Below are positions 1-10,258 of a DNA stretch of 64,000 nt, in pieces. The position numbers were made by a program, and so were the translations under genes. The notes beneath the pieces are model-generated. The model was not told where the DNA came from, did no database searches, and saw nothing but the letters and a program-made list of their open reading frames with translations. Origin of the DNA: Prorocentrum cordatum (lineage: Eukaryota; Sar; Dinophyceae; Prorocentrales; Prorocentraceae); contig CAUYUJ010002701.1 in NCBI GenBank assembly GCA_963575745.1, positions 1 through 64,000 on the forward strand, given 5' to 3'. Within the stretch, counting starts at the first letter, position 1; the number at the start of each line of letters is the position of its first letter.

Positions 1-478
1 GGGCCGTCTTGGGCCGACTGGGGGGCCTCTCGGACCGTTTTGGGCTCTTTTGAAACGCCTCTGGGGCCCTCTTGGGACGACCTTTGGGGTCTCTTGGGCC
101 GTCTGGGGCCCTTCTGGGACGGAAAAAGGGGAAACCCGAAAAACCTGCAAAAAACTAAGGGCCATCCCGAAAAACTGCCATTAACCAGAACTCGGCGCGC
201 CCCACCTGAACGTCATTACTCGGGGATCTTCTGACCTGGGTCAATCCAGACCCGGGTCAGCAGGAAACCAAAAACTGCAATGCAAGAACAAAAAACCTGC
301 AACGCAGGTCTTCGCAAACCCGGGTCAGCCAATACGAGCGGCCGCCTCGCGGCCACGAGCGGCTCGCTAACCCCGGTCAGCCAGAGGGGGCCTTCGCAGG
401 ATCCTGCAGGATCTGGCGCTCTGGCTGACCCCCGTTTGCACTGACCCCCGTCTCTCACACCCTGAATTACTCGTACCT

Positions 479-521
479 CGCTCTTTCCGTTACCTGGGCC
501 GGCACGGAAACGGAAAGAGCG
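479..521. repeat. Perfect 13-bp stem hairpin
   Basis: The left arm CGCTCTTTCCGTT (479-491) is the exact reverse complement of the right arm (509-521), with a 17-nt spacer. No gene or T-run adjoins it. Its role is unknown; it lies just before a short tandem repeat. Confidence 0.7.
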
Positions 522-557
522 CCTCAGGAACCTGCCCGAGATGGCTCATGGCACCCT

Positions 558-815
558 TCGCTCTTGGGAGCCTTGGTGGTAAAAGCTTGTTGCGTCACCG
601 CCCGTTCTTGGGAGCCTTGCTGGTTAGCGCGTGTTGCGTCACCGCTCTGTTGGGAGCCTTTCTGGGAAGAGCTTGTTGCGTCACCGCTCTCTGTTCAGTC
701 CTCGTGCTCAGAAATGCATAAGTTGCCACTCGCTCTTGAGAGCCTTGGTGGTAAGAGCTCGTTGCGTCACCGCTCGCTCTTTGGAGCCTTGCTGGTAAAT
801 GCGTGCGATGTCACC
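558..815. repeat. About 42-bp tandem repeat, five degenerate units
   Basis: Units share GGGAGCCTTGGTGGTAA and GTTGCGTCACCGC cores, near 559, 598, 642, 731 and 772. One spacer of about 45 bp lacks the core. Reading frames across it are low-content and not convincing as coding. Nothing gene-like is visible in 1-830 apart from degenerate GGGGCCCTCTTGG-type repeats in the first 140 bases. Confidence 0.7.
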
Positions 816-833
816 GCTCGCGGTAAGCAGCCC

Positions 834-1335
834 TGCTCCTCCTTCTGCTGCTCCTCCTCCTCCTCCCCCTCCTCCTCATAGTTCGATTCTTACTATTATG
901 GATATATTCCTCCTCCTCCTCCTCCTTCTTCTCAACCGCCTACTCCTCTTCCTCCATCCTTCTCCTCCTCCTCCTCCTCCTCCTCCTCCTCTCCTCCTCC
1001 TCATCCTCCTCCTACTCTCCTCCTTCTCCACTCTCCCTCCTCCTCTCCGTCCTCATTCATCCTTCTCCTCCTCCTCCTCCTCCTCCTCCTCTTCCTCTGT
1101 CTTTGTGTTTGTTATTTCCCTCCACCTTCTGTTTCTCCTCCTCCTGCTCCTCTTCCTCCTTCCTCTTTCTCCTCCTCATCTGTCTCCTTCTCCTCCCTCC
1201 TCCTGCTCCTCCTGCTCCTGCTCCTCGTCCTCGTCCTCCTTCTCCTCCTGTTCCTCCTCCTCCTCCTCCTCCTTCCTTGGCCTCGTTCTCATTCCTCCTC
1301 CTCCTCTTCCTCCTCCTCCTCCTCCTCCTGGGGCC
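834..1335. repeat. (CCT)n polypyrimidine tract
   Basis: About 500 bp of CTC/CCT/TTC triplets with interruptions. It produces long Ser/Pro/Leu open frames on plus and Glu/Arg/Gly frames on minus that are artefacts of the triplet period. Degenerate GGGGCCCTCTTGGG repeats follow at 1325-1510. Confidence 0.9.
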
Positions 1336-1540
1336 CGCTTGGAAGCCTCTTGGGGCCCTCTTGAAGCTCGCTTGGGGCCGTCTGTGGGCCCTCTTTGGCC
1401 GTCTTGGGGGCCCTCTTGGGCCGAATAGGGGGCCCTTTTGGACCGTTTTCGGCCCCTTTGCGGGGCCTCTGGGGCCGTCTTGGGACGACCTTTGGGGCGT
1501 CTTGGGCCAACCACGGGACCACCTGGGAACACCATGATCA

Positions 1541-2021
1541 TGACGATGATGATTGGGATGATCGAATCATGATGATGACGGTGATGATGAGGGCGGTGGT
1601 ACTACGATAGTGGTGCTGATAATGAAGATGAAAGTGGTGATTATAATGATGATGATGCTGGTGATGGTGGATATGGTGGTGCTAATGGTAAGGATGGTGG
1701 TGATGACGATGGAGATGAGAATGAGGAGGCGGATGAAATTGCAGATGACGAGGATGAGAACGAGGATGGGACCCGGATGTGGATTAAACGACGATCTGGA
1801 CAACCTCACCGCACCGGCGGTCATCACAACCACTGAACTACCTCGGGGCGCGACAAAGGCGACGACGCAAATGATGATGGTGATGATGGTAATGATGATG
1901 GTGATGATGATGGTGGTGGTCGTGGTGATGATAATGTTGGTGATGGTGGTTGTGGTGATTATGATGATGATGATGATGGTGGTGATGATGATGATGATGA
2001 TGTTGATGTTGATGTTGATGT

Positions 2022-2062
<41 letters not shown>

Positions 2063-2592
2063 GTATGGTGATGATCATGGTGGTGATGATGATGATGCTG
2101 GGGGTGAGGGTGAATATGAAAATGGTGAATGCGAAGAAGAACATGATGACGATGAGGATGGGGATAAGAATGAGGATTGGATGAAGGTGGGGAGAAGACG
2201 ACGATCCTGCCTGCCTCACCGCACCCGCAATCCTCGGGACCACTGGATTCCCCGAAGCGCGACGACGACGACGATGATGGTCGTCTGATGGTGATGATGG
2301 TGGTGGAGGTTGTAATGGTGATGATGGAGATGGTGATGGTGATGGTGGTGATGATGGCGCTTATGATAGCTTCTGGACTGCCTCAATGCGCTCTGCCAGA
2401 TGGATTAGCAGCGCGACCAGCACCGGCGGCCCTTCGGGACCACTGAAATCCACCGAAGCTCGCCTCCTGGGGTAATTGACCCTAGAGTGGCCCCCTGGTG
2501 TGACCACGGGACCACTTGGAGACACCATGATCATGATGATGATGGTGATGATGAGGGCGATGGTAGTTGTGATGCTGATGCTGATGCTGATG

Positions 2593-2624
<32 letters not shown>

Positions 2625-2663
2625 GAGGATGATGTTGTTAGTGGAAAGTATGATGATGATGAA

Positions 2664-2707
<44 letters not shown>

Positions 2708-2936
2708 GGATGATGGTGGTGATGGTGGTGGTGGTGAAGATGCTGGTGATGCGGATGAGAATGAAGATGCGGGTGAAGGTAAACATGACGATGTAATGTG
2801 GATGGAGATGAAGACGACGATGAGGATGCAACACATGCGGGCTGCCTCTCCGGAACGACGGCCCTCTGGACCACTGGATTCCCCCGAAGCGCGACGACGA
2901 CTTCGACGCCGACGACGATGGTGGTGATGATGGCGC

Positions 2937-2972
<36 letters not shown>

Positions 2973-3010
2973 GGAGGAGGAGGAGGAGGATGATGGTGGT
3001 GGTAGTGGAG
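1541..3010. repeat. (GAT)n arrays with a recurring spacer
   Basis: Four GAT/GTG-type triplet arrays are separated by related unique spacers near 1790-1865, 2197-2275, 2370-2465 and 2825-2910. The spacers share ACCGCACC, GGGACCACTGGATTCC and CCGAAGCGCGACGACG. The whole is a higher-order repeat, not a gene: poly-Asp, poly-Met and poly-His frames come from the triplet. Confidence 0.85.
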
Positions 3011-3256
3011 GTGTTCGTCCTCGACCTCCTCATCCTCATCCCCCTCATTATCATCCCCCTCATGTTCCTGCTTATCCGCCACCCCCTCCTCCCCCTCCTC
3101 GTGCTCAACGTATGTGCGCGGCTCCGCTCTTACGATTGCGCACCCAACAAAATGAGGCCCTCTTGGGAGTTCCAGGTCCGCCGGAACCCGCGCCCGCGGA
3201 TCTGCCGCCGGCAGCTGGATCCTCGCAACTGCTAGGGTGCGCGTCCCCCCGGGCCC

Positions 3257-3404
3257 GAGGAGGAGGAGGAGGAGGAGGAGGGGGAGGAGGAGGAGGATGA
3301 GGAGGAGGAGGAGGAGGAGGAAGGAGGAGGACGAGGAGGAAGGAGGAGGAGGAGAAGGAGGAGGAGGAGGAGGAGGAGGAGGAGGAGGAGGAGGAGGAGG
3401 CGCG
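3257..3404. repeat. (GGA)n polypurine tract
   Basis: Nearly pure GAG/GGA triplets. The 311-codon plus frame that starts here (to 4172) is mostly Arg/Pro-rich shadow of GC-rich DNA and is not called as a gene. Confidence 0.9.
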
Positions 3405-5456
3405 CCCCGAGCCCGGCGCGCCCTGCCAGTCCCGGCACTCGCGCCCGCGCCCGCGCCCGCGTCCACTCGCTCCCACCTGGATGCGCCTAAGATGCCCCCA
3501 AGACGACCCACGAGGCTCCACAACTGCCCCCGCGAGCACGCAGGCGAGTGCCAACGATGCTACGGGTGGATTCGGCGGGCACCCGTGCGGGCCCTGCAGG
3601 GCCTGCTGAGAGGGGCTTCGCGCACTCCGCAGGGCGGCGCTGCTTCACAGCTCCTGGGGCACGCCAAAAAACACGCGGGATCCGCGCCCCCAGGGCTACG
3701 AAAGCATCGTTTCGGCGCACCCCTCGCGCATGTCCCGCCTGACAGGACCCTGGGACGCGCGAGAAGAGGTTCCGGTGGCTTGCCCCCCCAGAGCCGCGCA
3801 GGCCTCAAATCTCTGCCCCCATCACGCTTTCCTGTCTCCTGCTCCACTGGGGCACCCGAGAGGCTGCCCGAGCCCCCGGGGAACGCCAACATGGCCCCGA
3901 GAAGCATTGCGCCGATTGGTACCGACCCACGTCGAGGCAGTATCCCTAACACCCAATGCTTGCTGCGTGCATGCTTCCCCCTGGGGGCCCGCCATGACTC
4001 CCGCTCTGCGGGCTCGATCTCCATATCCACAACTCCTCGGGGTCACCGGGCACGACTCCGAAGCTGTGGATGTGGACATATTATGGCGATGGACTCCACC
4101 ACCACCCCCCCGCAATTTGTCCTGTCCCGGCTCTGTGCTGAATTCGACCGACCTCACACGAGTTCCGAATAATAGTTCGAAGATGATGAAGAAGAGGAAT
4201 TCGGGGGGCCAGCCTTGAATGGAGGGTGAGAGGCACCCCTACGGCACCGGACGTGCGGCTGCTTCCCTGAGCTGACTCAGGGTACCAAGAACACCTCGAA
4301 GCTCATGAACAACATGTTGGAAACAACTGACAACAAATGAAGACGGACAAGTCAATCCATGCGGCGCACTACAAGCTGGGGCCTGTGGGCGCCAGGGCTT
4401 CGCTTTGAAATTGCTTCAGCCGGGCTGCAACTTATGTGATGACTAGCTTTAACTCAAGCGTGTTCAGCTTAACTGACTATTTGCCAGTTGGGCTTAGCTT
4501 AGCTGAGAGAAGGATGACGATGATACGAATGAGACTTGAAAGCGGCCTCAGGATCCAGCACAAAACCCCAAGCGGCTGTCCCAGCAGCATCCAGCCTCAG
4601 CGACAAGCGAACGCCCCACGAGAGCCAAAGAGCATATCAGAGTTTGCTATTCTCCCTCCCAAGGCCCTCAAGCCATATGAGGATCTACTGGAAACAGGCG
4701 CCCAGCTCGGGCTTGGACCGTCGAGTCGCTGCTTCACGGTCGAACAGAGAGCACGAGGACGCCGACCATGCACCAACGCCGACCCTGGCCAGGCCCAAGT
4801 TGAGCCCAGCATGGACCTGGTCAAGATCGGTGTTGGTCCAATTCCACCGGCCCTCTGTGAGGATCTTCCCTCCTCCGAAACACCGTGGAGCACACCAAGG
4901 AACCCTTCAAGAGGCCAACACCGTCCCAAAACCCAACGAGCATCAATGATGTTGCCCCCTCACCTTTGCGTTTCCGATGGGCCTCTGAGGCCTCAAGATG
5001 GCCCGAAGATGGCCCAAGAGAACCCCAAGGGGGCCCAAGAGGGCTCAAATATTCCCCGAAGTCTCTGACGTCACCATAGTTGGCTTCCCTGCTTCACCAA
5101 ATGCTAGCCTACGCCCCTCCTCCAGACAGCTCTCATGGGCATCGTTCCTGAATGGGTTGGTGGGGATACTTTTTTGATTAGCGGCCCGCAAGGAAAAGTC
5201 CAGAGGGCGTAAAGACCGAGGCTGGGGCACAGCGCAAGATAATTAGCGTTGGTGGGGATACGCGAAGCATCAAACATTGTAGCTGGCGTCACGCATCGGA
5301 AGAGCAGCAGCAGGGAGGAGCAAGGAGGTCTAAGGAGGAGGAGCAGCGACAGCAACAACCGCGGCAACTCTGGCGTTGCAGCATCGCGCGTACGGGCTAA
5401 CAGGCCCGCCTCCGGACAGGAACCCAAGCTTCACACGGCTTGGGGCGCGACAGACA
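3405..5456. other. Gene-poor GC-rich region, nothing recognised
   Basis: Both strands carry several open frames of 60-210 codons, but none shows a recognisable family or sensible composition. A 14-bp direct repeat GTTGGTGGGGATAC occurs near 5156 and 5249. No RNA gene or promoter was identified. Confidence 0.5.
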
Positions 5457-5458
5457 GT

Positions 5459-5541
<83 letters not shown>

Positions 5542-5563
5542 AATCATAATCATAATCAAAATT

Positions 5564-5600
<37 letters not shown>

Positions 5601-6236
5601 ACATCATCATCATACACATCATACACATCATCATCAGCATCATCACCAGCATCATCATCAACATCCTCACCATCCTCATCATCAACATCAACATCGACAT
5701 CATCACCATAATCCTTATCCTCCTCCTCCTCCTCCTCATCATCATCATCATCATCATCATTGGCGTCGTCGTCGTCATCGTCGTCGTCACCACCATCCTC
5801 GCCATCAACGTAGTCAGCGTCGTCATCATCATCGTCATCATTCTCATCATCCTCCTCGTCGCCCTCCTCCTCCTAACCATCTCGATCATCAATATCGTCC
5901 GAATCAGCATCAGCACCAGAACAAGCATGAGCATCGGCGCCATCAACATCGTCATCATCATCATTCTCACCAACATTATCATAATCATTATCATAATCAC
6001 CATCATCAGCATCATCACCATCACCATCATCATCTTCATCATCATCATACTCATCATTATCATCATAATCGTCGTACTCATCAGCATCATCATCATCATC
6101 ATCACCACCACCATCATCATCAGTATCATCATGGTCGCCGGCACCACCAGCGTCGGCATCAGAACCACCACCACCATCATCATCATCATCACCATCATTA
6201 TCACCACCATCAGTATCATCATTATCATTATCACCA
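5457..6236. repeat. (ATC)n array
   Basis: About 780 bp of ATC triplets, pure at the left end and increasingly interrupted (CATCAC, ATCCTC, GTCGTC) to the right. It gives poly-Ile, poly-His and poly-Asp frames of up to 588 codons, which are artefacts. Confidence 0.95.
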
Positions 6237-6242
6237 TGATCT

Positions 6243-6397
6243 TACCAGCCTGGAACATATTCCTATCCCTATGCTGGGCACCTCCTTATCACGATGCCAA
6301 TCTCAGGGGTTCCCTTATTTTTGAGGGCGAATCCCTAAGATTGTCATCGCCTTTCGGCGTGTCAATATTAGGGATAGGGATACGTTCGAGGCTGGTA
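6243..6397. mobile_element. MITE-like element with about 30-bp terminal inverted repeats
   Basis: The left end TACCAGCCTGGAACATATTC is mirrored by the right end, which reads TACCAGCCTCGAACGTATCC on the minus strand. About 27 of 30 positions pair through CCTATCCCTA. The 155-bp element has no coding capacity and abuts the end of the ATC array. No clear target-site duplication is seen; the ends carry TTA/TAA, so a 3-bp TWA target is possible. Superfamily is not assigned. Confidence 0.7.
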
Positions 6398-6576
6398 ATA
6401 ATCGCGATCATCATCGCCATCTCTACGGATCGGGGAAGCCCCCCTCCCCCCCCCAGAACAAGGGGGCCAACGGCGCCCGCCTGGGGCGACGGAGCGCGCC
6501 CCTTCTGCATGGAGACGGGACCCGCCGCTCACCCACGCGCTTTTGGTCCGTGCTCACTGCCCCTCGACACTAGGAA

Positions 6577-6772
6577 GCTCCCTCCTCCTCGCCCTCGCCC
6601 TCGCCCTCGCCCTCGCCCTCGCCCTCGCCCTCCCTCCCTCCTCCTCCTCCTCCTCCTCCTCCTCCTCGCCCTCCCTCATCCCTCCTTCCTCACCCGTTCT
6701 CCTCATCGCCCTCCCTCCTCCTCCTCCTCCTCCTCCTCCTCCTCCTCCTCCTCCTCCTCCTCCTCTGCTTGG
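6577..6772. repeat. (CTCGCC)n and (CTC)n tracts
   Basis: A hexanucleotide CCTCGC run passes into pure CTC triplets. Open frames here are triplet artefacts. Confidence 0.9.
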
Positions 6773-7194
6773 TGCCTGAGGCGCAAACAGTGGCCTCCGA
6801 ACCTCACGTGTCAACAACCACTATCACTCGATCCTAATCGGGGTGGAGGCCTTCGCGGAGATGCCCCTCGACCCGAGCCCCAGGGCTTGCCTGGGAGCGC
6901 GCGGAACAAGGGAGGCCCTGAGGAGGAACACGCAGCGGCAGTCTCCCCAGAGGAGGGCGAAAAGGAGCATGAGAGGAGCGAGGAGCCAACAGCGAGGAGG
7001 CTGGAGGGAGATTAGGCGGCTGGAGGGAGGATGCAGCAGTAAGATGCCGACGGCGAGGAGGTAGGAGGACGAAGACGGGGAGGAGGAGGACAGGACAGGA
7101 CAGGACATCCGAAGAAGGGGGTCAACGTCGAAACGCCCACAAAGGAGCTGTGGGGTACGACTTGTGCGAGTTTAGTATGCCGCAGACCCAGACT

Positions 7195-7266
7195 CCTCAT
7201 GAGGAGGAGGAGGAGGAGGAGGAGGAGGAGGAGGAGGAGGAGGAGGAGAAGCAGGAGGAGGAGGGG
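7195..7266. repeat. (GGA)n tract
   Basis: Pure GAG triplets for about 60 bp. The flanking 7020-7970 stretch is GC-rich with short open frames and no recognised gene. Confidence 0.9.
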
Positions 7267-7970
7267 AGGAGGACGGATGGAGTACGCATGAGTTGTGAGA
7301 AGAGGAGGAGGGCGGTCCATCAAGCTGTTTCTCCGCAGGACCAGGTAGCGCAAACGTCCGCCAGCGACAATCAAGGGCAGTCTCAAAGTCTCCAGAGACG
7401 CCGGTCTCTGGGGAGCAGAAGAGGCACACCCTCTCCTGCAAAACGGTGAGGGGGAACGCCAGGGGGGGCTGTCTCAAGGGGGTGGGGGGAATTGCCGATC
7501 GATCGGCGATTGGCCCCCGCCCCGGTAGTAGCGAATTCGCACGGTCCTGGGCGGGTTGGTGCTCAGCGGTGCTATCGGACCCGTGCCGGCGATGACTGGG
7601 CGATTGGAGGTCGATGCGCCCCCACCTGAGACCATCTCTCGGGGATGGACAGACCCCCCTTTAGTAAAACGTGGTTTAGTGAAAACGACCTGAAGCCCAA
7701 ACCTGGCGGGCGCAAGCCTGGAAAATAACGGCCGCGGCGCCATCTCGAGAACCGAAAACGGACAATTCACGAATCGACGTGTCACTGTTGGGGGTTCTGT
7801 CCGCCCCCGAATCTCCCTTGACGTTGCCCATGAGAGGGGTGAGAAGAGGGGCGGCAGGACTGAGTACGGCAAGCCGGCACGACAGCGCGGTTCCCGCCTC
7901 CCTGGAGTGATGGTCGGGAGCGGCCAAGAGGGGGATGTCCCAGAGGGGGGGGTGCAAATCATGACCGGCG

Positions 7971-8145
7971 GCATACACCCTGCGAAATGCTTAAGAAGTC
8001 ATGGGTTAAGAAATTCATAGTCTCAGAACTTGAATAAAAACCCTACATTTCTATTAAAATAGTAGGATTTACGTTGAAACATTAAGAATAATCGAGACTG
8101 TGGCCGAAAATTTAGGTTTTCTTAAGCATCGCCTAAGGTGTATGC
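7971..8145. mobile_element. AT-rich MITE-like element
   Basis: The 175-bp block is far more AT-rich than its surroundings. Its left end reads GCATACACCCTGCGAAATGC followed by TTAAGAA. The right end, on the minus strand, reads GCATACACCTTAGGCGATGC followed by TTAAGAA. The terminal repeats are about 26 bp with several mismatches in the middle. The interior has short AT palindromes and no open frame. A non-autonomous DNA transposon is the simplest reading; no target-site duplication was found. Confidence 0.7.
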
Positions 8146-8590
8146 GCGGCCCAGCGGGGGGGGCCAGGGACGGAATGAAACTAGAAGATGCGCCATGAGA
8201 TCTGGGGAAATATCATGGTCCCCGCCATGATATCCACCCCCCCTAGTCATCACCACCCTCTTTGCCGCCCCCGAGGTCACGGGGCCCCGAAAGACACAGG
8301 CTATGCCGATGATGCTCAAATAATGTGTTTGTGTTAGCGCCAAGGTGAGCTTGTCCACGGAAGCCCTTCAATAGGACGCCGGCGGTGCAACGAGGGCCGA
8401 CGGCAGCTGCGTCACCGGCGGAGCCAAGGACGAGCGCTTCGTCCCGGAACGCTTCTTGACGGCCCCTGGGGGGCCCAGCGAGGGCCCAGGGCCTGGGGGG
8501 GGGGCGGGGACACCAGAAGGTACCGATACCGCTACTCCCCGGACCTCTCGCGGGGTGCGTTCTGACCAGGATTCCGAGGCTACATCGAAC
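8146..8590. other. No gene recognised
   Basis: GC-rich sequence with short open frames only and no repeat structure apart from poly-G/C runs. Confidence 0.4.
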
Positions 8591-8616
8591 CGCATCGCCG
8601 ATGCATCGGCGATGCG
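8591..8616. repeat. Perfect 26-bp palindrome
   Basis: Two 13-base arms of the form CGCATCGCCGATG are exact reverse complements with no spacer. A related GCATCGGCGATGCATCGG motif occurs near 27014-27033. The function is unknown. Confidence 0.7.
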
Positions 8617-8669
8617 GAGCGATCCTCCGACCCCATCTACTCCGAACCCATCCAGGAGGCCTAGAGCCT

Positions 8670-8810
8670 CCCCCTCCTCCTCTCCTCCCTCCTCCTCCCC
8701 CTCCTCCTCCCCCCCCCCCCCCCTCCCCCTCCCTCTCTCCTCCTCCTCCTTCTCCTCCTCCTCCCCCCTCCTCCTCCTCCTCCTCCTCCTCCTCCCCCTC
8801 CTCTTCCTCT
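8670..8810. repeat. (CTC)n tract ending at the duplication boundary
   Basis: An interrupted CTC/CCC polypyrimidine tract. Its last bases directly precede the sharp left boundary of duplication copy A. Confidence 0.85.
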
Positions 8811-10062
8811 GGGAATCGGGCTATCGTCAGTTTTGAGCAAAATCGAGGCCCGTGGGGGGGCAGCGCTCGAGACCCCCACGGGCGCCTCTAAGCATCTGGG
8901 CGCTCACCGCGGCGGCAAATTGCGACTGACCCCATCAGCAATCCAAAGAGGCCAAGTGACAACGCGCCGCGAGCTCCCGATTCGGATTTCGAAACACAGA
9001 TGCACAACAAGATGCATCACGAGGACCCAAGAAACCTCCAAGAGCCCAAGGGCCTAAGGGCCCTCACCCTTGTCCCCATGCCCCGAAGAGCCTTCCAGGA
9101 GGCTCAACAGGGCCCAATACAACAACTCAGGCCCCCATGAGATTCCCGAACCAAGATCGGTGGCGGGTTGTTCCGAAGGCCATTAGATATGCAACGCATG
9201 CGTAGCCTAGCCCTCATCCTCCTTCTCCTGCTCATCCTAGTCGTACTCCTGATCATCCGTCGCTGTTTTCCCTCGCACCTACTATCCACCTCTGCTCCCC
9301 TGTCCTCTTGCGCTGCTCCTTTCCTGGATCGAGAGGGCCGACGCTCGGCCACGGGTTGTTCTGGCTCGCCAGCGGGCGGCCCCTGCCCGAGGCGCCCGCG
9401 CACCCCCGCGCAGGCACCGGGCCCAGAGGCAGGCCGCCAGGCAGGCCGCCAGGCAGGCCCCCAGGAGGCGTCCTCGCAGCCCTCACGCGAGGATGTGCCT
9501 CATGGCCTACGGGGCGGCGGGGGGGAAGGTGCGGAGGCCAGATCGATTATCCTCAGGGCGTGTGTTAGCCCAAACGTGTGTCTACCCCGTTCGGCTCCGC
9601 CGATATTTAACCGCCCGCATCGTGTTGGAGTGCCTCAGTGGACAAACACACGTCGGTGCTAACGCACGTTCTGAGGATCATCGATCAGAAGAGGAACATA
9701 TACCGATGCCGCTACTTGTCCCTCGTGGTTTCGGCTGGATTCGCTTCGAAATCTCATCAGAACGCACCACTGGAAAGGTCCGCGGAGTTGCGGCATGGGC
9801 ATCTGCTTCTCGGTTCCCCCAGGAGGCGGAGGGAAGGAAGGGGGCTGGAGGCAGGAACGAAGAGCGGGGAGAGATGCAGGATAGAAACAGGGAGGATGGG
9901 GGAAGGGCGTGGCGAGGTGGAGGGCTGAAGGAGGAGGGGAAGGGACGACGGAGGCATCGAGCGGATGAAGGAGGGGGATGGGCGGAGGGCTGGAGGCATA
10001 GAGTGGATGGAGGGGAGGAGGATGAGGATGAACGGAGGGCTTCCATCCCCTCTTCCTTCTCT

Positions 10063-10145
10063 CTCCATCCTGGTGTCTCCTCCCTCCCTCCCTCCCTCCC
10101 TCCCTCCTCCACCTCCTCCTCCTCCTCCTCCTCCTCCTCCTCTTT
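10063..10145. repeat. (CCTC)n/(CTC)n tract
   Basis: Tetranucleotide then trinucleotide pyrimidine tract. Its length differs from the copy B equivalent (44849-44925), as expected of slippage. Confidence 0.85.
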
Positions 10146-10258
10146 CCACTCATCCCTCATCCTTCTTCTCACCCTCATCCTTCTCCTCGCACCCTCCCTC
10201 CCTCCCCTCGTCCTTCCACGATACTTTCTCCCGTTGCATTTGACATTGGTTGGCCCAC

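Noticed and set aside
3237-4172. 311-codon plus frame
   Set aside because: Begins in a GGA tract and continues Arg/Pro/Ala-rich in GC-rich DNA; no motif and competing frames on both strands.
5249-7015. 588-codon open frame with poly-Ile and a Ser/Leu-rich tail
   Set aside because: It exists because ATC and CTC triplets have no stop in this frame; no unique segment has protein character.
8832-8850. TTTTGAGCAAAATCGAGG at the duplication boundary as a reversed spliced leader
   Set aside because: Only short blocks match with internal gaps; not distinguishable from chance.
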